From Actinomycetes bacterium (GTDB lineage: Bacteria > Actinomycetota > Actinomycetes > Actinomycetales > Beutenbergiaceae), in NCBI GenBank assembly GCA_021793935.1, contig JAJYRV010000112.1, positions 1 to 6,606 on the forward strand: a stretch of 6,606 bases of DNA, in the 5' to 3' direction. The position numbers and the translations under genes are program-made. The notes under the pieces are model-generated. The model had not been told where the DNA came from, did not search any database, and was given only the letters and a program-made list of their open reading frames with translations. The first letter of the stretch is position 1. Each line of letters opens with the position of its first letter. Below, one piece after another: positions 1-6,404 of this stretch.

Positions 1-15
1 ACACGATAGCGCTGG

Positions 16-720
16 CTAGGCGCGGGGTGGCAGGTCGAGTTTCGCTTCGAGATCGCGCGTGGCGTATCGGAGCGATTGTTCGGCGTCGATCCCTAGCGAC
101 TGCGCACGTTGCACGAGCGCTAGTAGCTCGGCGCCGATGGTTTCAGACGACGCGGGTTCCGCCGCGCCGTCAGCTGGCGTCGGGAGCGCCCCGCCGCCAG
201 CAGGGGTCGGTGTATCCGCGGGTGCGAGGGGCTCAACGGAGGCGAGGAGCCCGGCCTTCCGGGCTCGGCTCAGCACCTTCTGGGCGCGCGCGAGCGCCGG
301 CAGGTGAGGGATCCCTTCGAGCGGGTGGGAGCGCGGTTTTTCCGCGTGCTTGATCTCATCCCAGTTCTGCTCCACCTCTTCGGGGGTCGCGGCCTTCCCG
401 CCGGCGAAGACGTGCGGGTGGCGCCGCGTGAGCTTCTCCACGAGGGTGGCGGCGACGTCCTCGAGCGTGAATGCCCCACGTTCGCGGGCGATCTCGGCGT
501 GGAAGAGCACCTGCAGCAGCAGGTCACCCAGTTCCTCCTCGAGCGCCGCGTCGTCCCCGATCTCAGCTGCTTCGGCGACCTCGTACGCCTCCTCGATCGC
601 GTATTTCGTGAGGGAGACGTGGGTCTGCTCCGCGTCCCAGGGGCACCCGCCGGGCCCGCGGAGGTGGGTCATCACCGCGATGGCACGGGCCAACGCGTCC
701 GTGGACGACTGCTGCGCCAC
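16..720 (-). CDS. mazG: MazG-family nucleoside triphosphate pyrophosphohydrolase
   Basis: Cytoplasmic enzyme family that hydrolyses (d)NTPs to NMP and pyrophosphate, with a role in removing damaged or non-canonical nucleotides (family knowledge). The sequence has the MazG signature GGCPWDAEQTH near residue 24, the metal-binding EEAYE at about 43-47, EEELGD at about 61-66, and RRHPHVF at about 99-105, followed by NWDEIKHAEK. These are the acidic and basic residues expected of an active all-alpha NTP-PPase. After about residue 163 comes a Pro/Ala/Gly linker, then a short helical tail (IGAELLALVQRAQSLGID) resembling only the last helices of a second MazG domain, with no second EExxE. I chose GTG at 720 (234 residues). 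It shares one base with the upstream TAG stop and has GGGGAG just before it, though only 2 bases away. An in-frame GTG at 741 (241 residues) has no Shine-Dalgarno. An ATG at residue 17 would cut into the first helix. Stop is TAG. Confidence 0.95.
   Translation of the reverse strand: MAQQSSTDALARAIAVMTHLRGPGGCPWDAEQTHVSLTKYAIEEAYEVAEAAEIGDDAALEEELGDLLLQVLFHAEIARERGAFTLEDVAATLVEKLTRRHPHVFAGGKAATPEEVEQNWDEIKHAEKPRSHPLEGIPHLPALARAQKVLSRARKAGLLASVEPLAPADTPTPAGGGALPTPADGAAEPASSETIGAELLALVQRAQSLGIDAEQSLRYATRDLEAKLDLPPRA
157..210 (-). repeat. Imperfect 27-bp tandem repeat in the mazG linker
   Basis: Two adjacent 27-base units (184-210, then 157-183 in reading order) encode PTPAGGGAL and PTPADGAAE. 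By direct comparison they match at 20 of 27 bases and keep the reading frame. They lie in the low-complexity linker between the MazG catalytic domain and its helical tail. This looks like an old in-frame slippage duplication in a tolerant spacer. Pro/Ala-rich linkers in GC-rich genomes can also look repetitive by composition alone. Confidence 0.6.
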
Positions 721-1235
721 TACTCCCCGAGTGCAATCCACTCAGGCGGGCTCTGGTCGATCCCGCCTTGGGCCAGGTCCCAGGTGCCATACCGCGGGTT
801 GAATTCGATGTCCGCGCTCGCGAGGAAGTCGTTGAGCTCCTCGATGACCGCTTCGCCCTCGGGGGCGGACTGGATCTGTTGGCTGATGATGTTCATCCGG
901 GCGAGGTCGAGCACCGCGTCGGGATAAGCGCCGTCCGACTGGATATCCTGGGCGCCGATGGAGTCGAGGAACTCCGCGCCGTCGGCCGGGGATGCGCCGA
1001 CGCCCTGGGCCGAGCCGGCGTCGATGAGGGCGCGTGCCTGGATGAGGCTGGCGAGAATATCCGCGGGGGTGGGCGGCTCGGCGTAGAACGGTCCGAGTTC
1101 CATTCCGTCGTCCACTTCCGAGGTCGTGATCTTCTCCCCGTTCACTGTTGCCGCCACCCCGGCTCCCGGGGCGCAGCCGGCGATGAGCCCCGCTGCGAGC
1201 AACGCGCTCGCTGCGACTTTTGCCTTCGTTCGCAT
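720..1235 (-). CDS. Lipoprotein with SurA N-terminal-like domain
   Basis: Predicted secreted lipoprotein of 171 residues. Its signal peptide has basic residues at positions 2-6 (RTKAK), a hydrophobic stretch, then the lipobox LIAGC with Cys21 as the acylation site. It should therefore be anchored to the outer face of the cytoplasmic membrane. Directly after comes AATVNGEKITTSEVDD (about 28-43), the start motif of the SurA_N chaperone-like fold. A helical region follows, and a C-terminal NPRYGTWD motif lies at about 146-153. There is no parvulin or PpiC isomerase domain and the protein is too short for one. It may bind unfolded exported polypeptides, but its function is not known. In mycobacteria lpqU sits next to mazG, but I cannot show orthology, so I give no symbol. 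I prefer ATG at 1235, because AAGGA lies 5 bases upstream. ATG at 1241, two codons earlier, has AAGG abutting it. It follows mfd by about 50 bases and overlaps mazG by one base. Confidence 0.88.
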   Translation of the reverse strand: MRTKAKVAASALLAAGLIAGCAPGAGVAATVNGEKITTSEVDDGMELGPFYAEPPTPADILASLIQARALIDAGSAQGVGASPADGAEFLDSIGAQDIQSDGAYPDAVLDLARMNIISQQIQSAPEGEAVIEELNDFLASADIEFNPRYGTWDLAQGGIDQSPPEWIALGE

Positions 1236-1264
1236 TGTCATCCTTCGTTAGGCGTGCGCCTTCT

Positions 1265-1270
1265 ATTCTA
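1265..1270 (-). promoter_or_regulatory. Candidate -10 box upstream of the lipoprotein gene
   Basis: TAGAAT on the minus strand lies in an unusually AT-rich patch between the mfd stop and the lipoprotein start, about 30 bases before that start. No convincing -35 element is visible at 16-18 bases spacing; the expected place reads about AGCAGT. It could be an internal promoter for the lipoprotein-mazG pair, or a chance match. Confidence 0.25.
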
Positions 1271-1285
1271 ATTCCCGTGGCTATC

Positions 1286-4200
1286 CTACTGCTCGCCCGC
1301 GACCTGGGCAGCCGCGGCCACGGAGTGGGCGAAAACGGCGTCGATGAGAGTGGCGACCCACTCCATCAGCGGCTCGTCACGGAGCGGTTTCCCGCCGACC
1401 TTGGAGGTCATCGGCGCCGGTACCAGCGCCGTACGGATCGCCGGTTTGAGCACCGTGCCCGGGTAGAGCCGCCGGAGGCGCAGCTGGGCGGATTCGGCGA
1501 GCTCGACCGGGGCGAACCGGATGTATTTGCCTTGGCTGGTGATGTCAGCGAGGCCCACCGCCCGGGCCTTCGCCCGCAACCGGGCGACGGCGAACAACCG
1601 TTGAACGGGTTCGGGCGGGCGGCCATAGCGGTCGGTGAGCTCGTTGGCGATGTCGTCGATCGCGGCGTCGTCCTCGGCGGCGGCGATCTTCGCGTACGCC
1701 TCGAGGCGGAGCCGCTCCTCGGCGACGTAGTCGTGGGGGATGTGCGCGTCGATCGGCAGTTCCACTTTGAGTTCGGGAAGTTCTTCCTCGCCCTCGCCGC
1801 GGAAGTTCGCGACCGCTTCGGAGACCATCCGCACGTACAGGTCGAACCCGACCCCGGCGATGTGCCCGGACTGTTCCCCGCCGAGCAGGTTCCCCGCCCC
1901 GCGGATCTCCAGGTCCTTCATCGCGACCTGCACCCCGGCGCCGAGGTCGGTGTTCGCGGCGATCGTGCGCAGGCGATCGTAGGCGGTTTCGGTGAGCGGC
2001 TTCTCCGGCGGGTAGAAGAAGTAGGCATACGCCCGCTCCCGGCCCCGGCCGACCCGGCCGCGCAGCTGGTGCAGCTGGCTCAGGCCGAACACCTCGGCGC
2101 GCTCGACGATGAGGGTGTTCGCGTTGGAGATGTCGAGCCCGGTCTCGACGATGGTCGTGGAGACGAGCACGTCGAAACGCCGCTCCCAGAAGTCGAGAAT
2201 GACCCGTTCGAGTTCGGCTTCGTTCATCTTCCCGTGCGCGACCGCGATCCGCGCGTCGGGAACGAGCTCGGCGAGGCGGGCGGCGGCCTTGTTGATCGAC
2301 TCCACCCGGTTGTGCACGTAGAACACCTGCCCATCGCGCAGGAGCTCGCGCCGGATCGCCGCGGCGATCTGCTTGTCCTGGTAGGGCCCGACGTAGGTGA
2401 GGACCGGGTGGCGTTCCTCCGGCGGGGTCGCGAGCGTCGACATCTCCCGGATCCCGGTCACCGCCATCTCCAGCGTTCGCGGGATCGGGGTGGCGCTCAT
2501 CGCGAGCACGTCGACGTTCGTGCGCAGCTGTTTGAGGGTTTCCTTGTGTTCCACCCCGAAGCGCTGCTCCTCGTCGATGATCACCAGGCCGAGGTCCTTG
2601 AACCGCACCTCCCCGGTGAGGATGCGGTGGGTGCCGATGAGCACGTCCACCTCCCCGCGGGTGACTTGTTCGCGGATCTCCTGCGATTCCTTCGCCGTCT
2701 GGAACCGCGAGAGCGCCTTCACCGAGACGGGGAACGCGGAATACCGTTCGGTGAACGTGTCCAGGTGCTGCTGCACGAGCAGGGTGGTCGGCACGAGCAC
2801 AGCGACCTGCTTGCCGTCCTGCACCGCTTTGAACGCCGCCCGGATCGCGATCTCGGTCTTGCCGTAGCCCACGTCGCCGAGGATGAGCCGGTCCATCGGG
2901 GTGGGCTTTTCCATGTCGGCCTTCACCTCATCGATGGTGACGACCTGGTCGGCGGTCTCCACGTAGGCGAACGCGTCTTCGAGTTCCGCCTGCCAGGGGG
3001 TGTCGGGGGCGAACGCGTGCCCCTTCGAGGCCATCCGCGCCGCGTAGAGGCGGATGAGTTCCCCGGCGATCTCCTTCACCGCCCGGCGCGCGCGGGACTT
3101 CGTTTTCGCCCAGTCCGAGCCGCCCATCTTGTTCAGCGACGGCGATTCTCCCCCGGTATATTTCGTCACCTGATCGAGGGAGTCGGTGGGCACGAACAGC
3201 CGGTCGCCCGGCTGCCCGCGCTTGGCGGGCGCGTACTCGATGACGAGGTATTCCCGGGTCGTCGCGTTCGGGCCGGCGCCCACGGTGCGGGAGAGGAGTT
3301 CAACGAACTTGCCGACCCCGTGCTGTTCGTGGACGACGTAGTCTCCGGCCCGCAACGCGAGCGGGTCGACCACGCCGCGGCGCCGGGAGGGCAGGGCGCG
3401 CATGTCCCGGGTGGAGGGGCCCGCTCGCCCGGTGAGGTCCGCCTCGGTGAACACCGCGAGTTTCAACGACTCGGACACGAACCCGCGCCGGATCTGCGCC
3501 GTTGTCACGAGCACGAGGCCCGCCGCGGGGAGTTCTGGGTCCTCCCCGCCACGGGCGTCGGCGCCCGCGGGGGTCAGTTCGGAGACGAGCCGGGCGGGGA
3601 CCTCCGCCGAGAGCAGTTGGTCGGTCAGGCGCCGGGCCGGACCGGGCCCCTCGGTGACGAGCACGAGCCGCCACCCCTCACGGGTGAGGTTCTTCAGGTC
3701 CGCGACCGCCTCGTCGATCTTCCCGCGGTATCCGTGCACGTCGCGGGTGTCGATGGTGCGCTCGAGCCCGGCCTCCCCCGGCGCGTCCTCGAGGAATTCC
3801 TCGAGCTCGGCGTCGGTGGGCAGGGAGCCGAAGGTCCACCACCCGAATCCGTGTTCCCGGGCGCGCTGTTCCATCTCCTGCAACGTGGCGAACGAGCCCG
3901 CGGACAACCCGAGATCGTCCACCTGCCCGAGGTCGAGCGGCGCGTCGGCCCCCGCGGCGGCCGAGGTCCACGCGGCGGCGAGGAACTCCCCGGTCGTGGC
4001 GACGAGGTCGTGGGAGCGGCGCCGCAGCCGTTCGGGATCGTCGAGGATGACGAGGGAGCCGGCCGGGAAGTGTTCCACCACCGACTCCATCGAATCCACG
4101 AGCGCCGGGGCGAGGGATTCCATCCCCTCCACCGCGATCCCCTCGGAGATCTTCGTGAGCATCTCCGCCGCGCCGGGTAGGGCGTCGATGAGGCCGCGGG

Positions 4201-4924
4201 CGCGTTCCCGCACGGAATCGGTGAGGAGGATCTCCCGGCACGGCGGCGCCCACACGCCGTCCTCGGCGATCTCCAAGGAACGCTGATCGGCGGCGGAGAA
4301 GTACCGGATCTCGTCGATTTCGTCGCCGAAGAACTCGATCCGGTGGGGGTGGGGTTCGGTCGGTGCGAACACGTCGATGAGCCCGCCGCGCACCGCGAAC
4401 TCGCCCCGGCGGGTGACCATGTCCACGCGGGTGTAGGCGGCGTCGACGAGGCGGTGGGCGAAGTCGGCCATCTCGATCCGCATGCCCATCCGGGCGGTGA
4501 CGGGCTCCAACTCCCCCAGGCCCGTGGGGATGGGCTGCAGGAGTGACCGCACCGGCATGATGAGCACCCGCACCGGCAGGTCGCCCGGGTGGGCGAGGCG
4601 GCGGAGGGTGGCGAGGCGCCGGGCGACGGTGTCCGATCGGGGGGAGAGGCGTTCGTGCGGGAGGGTCTCCCAGGCGGGGAAGGTCGCGATCGCTTCCGGA
4701 TCGATGAAGCTTTCCAGCGCCGCCGCAAGCTCGTCGGTCTCCCGCCCCGTGGCGGTGACGACGACGAGGGGCCGGTCGCTTTCGTTCGCCAGGCCGGCGA
4801 TGACTGGGATCCGCGCCCCACCCGCGATGGTGACGTGGCGCTCGCTGCCCTCGCGGGCGGCAGCCGTCAGCCCCGCGATCTCGGGATCGCGGCGGAGAAC
4901 ATCAAGCAGCGGGGAAAGGTGCAC
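1286..4924 (-). CDS. mfd: Transcription-repair coupling factor Mfd
   Basis: Cytoplasmic SF2 DNA translocase that removes RNA polymerase stalled at DNA lesions and recruits UvrA (family knowledge). The 1212 residues fit the family length. The UvrB-like N-terminal region spans about 40-220, with FPAWETLPHERLSPR at 82-96 and RGEFAVRGGLIDVFAP at 173-188. The CarD-like RNA polymerase-interaction domain spans about 525-590 (GDYVVHEQHGVGKF). Helicase motifs include Walker A GDVGYGKTE (683-691), Walker B DEEQRFG (784-790), SATPIPRTLEM (810-820), TTIVETGLDI (923-932) and QLRGRVGRGRE (953-963). The TRG/RecG-like motif EIRGAGNLLGGEQSGH covers 1006-1021, and the C-terminal domain runs from about 1050 to 1190. 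All key residues look intact, with no frameshift. Start is GTG with AGGA 5 bases upstream. It lies 25 bases after the pth stop, so it is probably co-transcribed. Stop is TAG. Confidence 0.98.
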   Translation of the reverse strand: MHLSPLLDVLRRDPEIAGLTAAAREGSERHVTIAGGARIPVIAGLANESDRPLVVVTATGRETDELAAALESFIDPEAIATFPAWETLPHERLSPRSDTVARRLATLRRLAHPGDLPVRVLIMPVRSLLQPIPTGLGELEPVTARMGMRIEMADFAHRLVDAAYTRVDMVTRRGEFAVRGGLIDVFAPTEPHPHRIEFFGDEIDEIRYFSAADQRSLEIAEDGVWAPPCREILLTDSVRERARGLIDALPGAAEMLTKISEGIAVEGMESLAPALVDSMESVVEHFPAGSLVILDDPERLRRRSHDLVATTGEFLAAAWTSAAAGADAPLDLGQVDDLGLSAGSFATLQEMEQRAREHGFGWWTFGSLPTDAELEEFLEDAPGEAGLERTIDTRDVHGYRGKIDEAVADLKNLTREGWRLVLVTEGPGPARRLTDQLLSAEVPARLVSELTPAGADARGGEDPELPAAGLVLVTTAQIRRGFVSESLKLAVFTEADLTGRAGPSTRDMRALPSRRRGVVDPLALRAGDYVVHEQHGVGKFVELLSRTVGAGPNATTREYLVIEYAPAKRGQPGDRLFVPTDSLDQVTKYTGGESPSLNKMGGSDWAKTKSRARRAVKEIAGELIRLYAARMASKGHAFAPDTPWQAELEDAFAYVETADQVVTIDEVKADMEKPTPMDRLILGDVGYGKTEIAIRAAFKAVQDGKQVAVLVPTTLLVQQHLDTFTERYSAFPVSVKALSRFQTAKESQEIREQVTRGEVDVLIGTHRILTGEVRFKDLGLVIIDEEQRFGVEHKETLKQLRTNVDVLAMSATPIPRTLEMAVTGIREMSTLATPPEERHPVLTYVGPYQDKQIAAAIRRELLRDGQVFYVHNRVESINKAAARLAELVPDARIAVAHGKMNEAELERVILDFWERRFDVLVSTTIVETGLDISNANTLIVERAEVFGLSQLHQLRGRVGRGRERAYAYFFYPPEKPLTETAYDRLRTIAANTDLGAGVQVAMKDLEIRGAGNLLGGEQSGHIAGVGFDLYVRMVSEAVANFRGEGEEELPELKVELPIDAHIPHDYVAEERLRLEAYAKIAAAEDDAAIDDIANELTDRYGRPPEPVQRLFAVARLRAKARAVGLADITSQGKYIRFAPVELAESAQLRLRRLYPGTVLKPAIRTALVPAPMTSKVGGKPLRDEPLMEWVATLIDAVFAHSVAAAAQVAGEQ

Positions 4925-4949
4925 GCACGTCCTAATCGGTGATGGAAAT

Positions 4950-5540
4950 CTAGGTGGGCCGGTGCAGGCGCTCCTGGGCGGCGGCGAACCCCCTGCCCAC
5001 CAAATCTGCGATCGCGTCAGCAGCGGCCCCGAGCGTTACCGCCCACTCGGCCCGCTCGGAAGGTGGGAAATCGCGCAACACGAAGGCCGCGGCGTCCATC
5101 CGGCCCGGCGGCCGGCCGATCCCCACGCGCAGGCGCAGGTAGTCCTTCGTGCCGAGGGCGGCAGAGGTCGACTTCAGGCCGTTGTGTCCCCCCTCGCCGC
5201 CGCCGCGTTTGAGGCGCAGCGTGTGCGGGGGCAGGTCGAGTTCGTCGTGGACGAGGAGGGTCTGTTCGGGGGGGATCGAATAGAATTTCGCGAGCCGGGC
5301 GACGACCGGCCCGGAGACGTTCATGTAGGTCTGCGGTTTCGCGAGGATCACTCGCGGCCCGGGCAGACCGCCGTCAAAACCGAGCCGCCCGTCGCACACC
5401 TGCGCACGGGCCTTGTGGGCGGCGAAGGGCGCGCCCATCTCCTCGGACACAACGTCGAGCACCATCTGCCCGACGTTGTGCCGGTTCCCTGCGTAGGAGG
5501 GCCCGGGGTTGCCGAGGCCCACCACGAGGAAGAGAGACAA
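4950..5540 (-). CDS. pth: Peptidyl-tRNA hydrolase (bacterial Pth type)
   Basis: Cytoplasmic esterase that releases peptides from peptidyl-tRNA dropped by ribosomes, recycling tRNA (family knowledge). The 196 residues are the usual length. Visible motifs are VGLGNPGPSYAGNRHNVG (7-24), with catalytic His21, and KPQTYMNVSG (68-77), with substrate-binding Asn74. VHDELDLP (97-104) carries Asp99, which pairs with the catalytic His, and GGGEGGHNGLKS (113-124) carries His119 and Asn120. Asn19 sits where Thr is common in the family; this should be harmless. The start is TTG. The next in-frame GTG codons (6-7) would begin inside the first beta strand, and the first ATG (codon 26) would lose the catalytic His. 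GAGGAG lies 6 bases upstream of the TTG, in the last codons of rplY, and the two genes are 3 bases apart. This suggests translational coupling. Stop is TAG. Confidence 0.97.
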   Translation of the reverse strand: MSLFLVVGLGNPGPSYAGNRHNVGQMVLDVVSEEMGAPFAAHKARAQVCDGRLGFDGGLPGPRVILAKPQTYMNVSGPVVARLAKFYSIPPEQTLLVHDELDLPPHTLRLKRGGGEGGHNGLKSTSAALGTKDYLRLRVGIGRPPGRMDAAAFVLRDFPPSERAEWAVTLGAAADAIADLVGRGFAAAQERLHRPT

Positions 5541-5543
5541 CGC

Positions 5544-6167
5544 TTACTCCTCGTCGCCCGCTTCCGCGTCGGCGTCCGCAGCAGCTTCTTCGCCCTCGTC
5601 CTCGTCCTCTTCCTCGATCTCGATCTCGGGCTCGTAGATGAGCACGAACACGTCTTCGGGGTCCTGCTCGAGCTCAACGCCCGAGGGGAGTTGCAGATCT
5701 GCGGCGCGAACGGCGTCGCCGACCTCGAGGCCCTCGATGTTCGCAACAATCTCTTCCGGCAGCGAGAGCGCTTCGGCGTTGACGAGCACGGTCTGCAGCT
5801 CCAGAGTGTGGATCGTGTCCGGGGCGGATTCGCCCTCGATGACCACGGGGATCTCCACGGAGACCTTCTCGCCGCGCTTGATGCCGAGCAGGTCGACGTG
5901 CTTGATCTCGCGGCGGACCGGGTCCACCTGGATGTCGCGGGTGAGGGCGAGTTGCTCGCCGCCGTCGTACTTCAGGGTGACGACGGCGTTGGGGTTTCCG
6001 CGCAGCGCGAGCCAGGTCGCGTGGCCGGGCAAGCTCAGGTGCTCGGTGTCGCCGCCGTGGCCGTAGAGCACAGCGGGGATCTGGCCATCGCGGCGCGCGC
6101 GGCGGGCCGCGCCCTTGCCGAATTCGGTACGCACCGAGGCGTCGAGGTAAATCATGTCGTCAGACAC
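5544..6167 (-). CDS. rplY: 50S ribosomal protein L25 / general stress protein Ctc
   Basis: Ribosomal protein that binds 5S rRNA in the large subunit's central protuberance (family knowledge). The 207 residues match the long two-domain Ctc/TL5 form rather than the short E. coli type. The N-terminal 5S-binding domain covers about 6-95 and includes the basic segment GKGAARRARRDGQIPAVLYG (17-36). The C-terminal beta-rich domain covers about 96-180 (GEKVSVEIPVVIEGE, then LPEEIVANIEGLEVGD). The last 29 residues form a highly acidic tail with 18 Asp/Glu, common in actinobacterial L25. Start is GTG with AGGAG 6 bases upstream; an ATG at codon 5 is too far from that site. It is the first gene of the tight rplY-pth-mfd cluster, preceded by a possibly structured leader. 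Stop is TAA. Confidence 0.96.
   Translation of the reverse strand: MSDDMIYLDASVRTEFGKGAARRARRDGQIPAVLYGHGGDTEHLSLPGHATWLALRGNPNAVVTLKYDGGEQLALTRDIQVDPVRREIKHVDLLGIKRGEKVSVEIPVVIEGESAPDTIHTLELQTVLVNAEALSLPEEIVANIEGLEVGDAVRAADLQLPSGVELEQDPEDVFVLIYEPEIEIEEEDEDEGEEAAADADAEAGDEE
5547..5552 (-). promoter_or_regulatory. Shine-Dalgarno of pth inside the rplY 3' end
   Basis: GAGGAG on the minus strand is formed by the last two Glu codons of rplY. It is followed by TAAGCG, which includes the rplY stop TAA, and then the TTG start of pth. The 6-base spacing is near optimal and settles the choice of the TTG start. Ribosomes ending on rplY would stop right over this site. Confidence 0.75.
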
Positions 6168-6270
6168 GGTGTTCTCCTAGTTTTCTTGTGAAGGCGGCGC
6201 ACGCTGGCGGCTCCCGAAAGGATCCCACCGCGTCGATCACGGAGACGGGGCGTCTCCCTCGCCGAGGCAA
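6168..6270 (-). promoter_or_regulatory. Possibly structured 5' leader of rplY
   Basis: This is the roughly 100 bases between a candidate -10 box and the rplY start. Manual folding of the minus-strand RNA gives three hairpins in order. The first is CCUC-GGC-GAGG (6257-6267). The second has arms GGAGACG and CGUCUCC around a CCC loop (6241-6257, seven perfect pairs). The third has arms GGUGG/CCGCC and UCC/GGG around a UUUC loop, with a GA/AG internal loop between them (6206-6229). Two G-U pairs in the third hairpin would be mismatches on the plus strand, which favours a minus-strand RNA role. I recognise no known riboswitch or Rfam class. Such hairpins can arise by chance in GC-rich DNA. Confidence 0.35.
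6174..6178 (-). promoter_or_regulatory. Shine-Dalgarno of rplY
   Basis: AGGAG on the minus strand lies 6 bases (AACACC) before the GTG start of rplY, in an A-rich and probably single-stranded stretch. It fixes the GTG start over the ATG four codons later. Confidence 0.75.
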
Positions 6271-6277
6271 CCCGTTG

Positions 6278-6283
6278 ATTCTA
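6278..6283 (-). promoter_or_regulatory. Candidate -10 box of the rplY promoter
   Basis: TAGAAT on the minus strand stands out in a GC-rich spacer. Transcription would begin near 6270, giving a leader of about 100 bases ahead of rplY. The positions for a -35 at 17-18 bases spacing (around 6301-6307) do not resemble TTGACA, although actinobacterial -35 elements are often weak. The location between prs and the tight rplY cluster supports a promoter here. Confidence 0.35.
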
Positions 6284-6342
6284 GCTCGACCCGGCGCCCC
6301 GCCGCACGCCAGTTGGAAGCCGGTCGCGTGTGATCCCCCGCA

Positions 6343-6393
6343 CGCGGCCGACGACCGCGGACTGCGGCCGCGATGAGATGCGGGCAGCGCCCG
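6343..6393 (-). terminator. GC-rich inverted repeats after prs, possible terminator
   Basis: Reading away from prs, a 5-bp stem with a 3-base loop (CGGGC-GCT-GCCCG, 6381-6393) begins 11 bases after the stop codon. It is followed by a perfect 8-bp inverted repeat, CGCGGCCG/CGGCCGCG (6343-6350 and 6365-6372), with a 14-base loop. Neither is followed by a T tract, so neither is a canonical intrinsic terminator. Actinobacteria often use stem-loops without a T tract. The position between prs and a candidate promoter fits a transcription boundary, but readthrough into rplY is possible. Confidence 0.35.
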
Positions 6394-6404
6394 GCCCGTC
6401 CTAG

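Noticed and set aside
1..15. Possible start of a downstream gene such as eno
   Set aside because: Only 15 bases lie beyond the mazG stop, with no coding or regulatory signal that can be judged. eno is expected only by analogy with other actinobacteria.
304..927. Plus-strand open frame of 207 codons opposite mazG and the lipoprotein gene
   Set aside because: It is antisense to two recognisable proteins and has no domain or supported start.
1251..1260. Small palindrome between mfd and the lipoprotein gene as a terminator
   Set aside because: The stem is only four base pairs with a two-base loop, too tight to form, and it has no T tract.
1220..4180. Long plus-strand open frame of 986 codons opposite mfd
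   Set aside because: It lies almost entirely antisense to the unmistakable mfd gene. Its translation is dominated by Arg, Gly, Val, Asp, Glu, His, Leu and Pro, as expected from mirrored GC-rich codons, with no recognisable domain and no Shine-Dalgarno-supported start.
3678..4821. Minus-strand alternative frames inside mfd (191 and 375 codons)
   Set aside because: They are Arg/Pro/Ser-rich out-of-frame readings of mfd codons. The mfd frame is intact throughout, so no frameshift is implied.
4482..6191. Plus-strand open frame of 569 codons antisense to mfd's 5' end, pth and rplY
   Set aside because: It runs antisense across three well-supported genes. The composition is biased and no family is recognisable. 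It is a GC-bias shadow.
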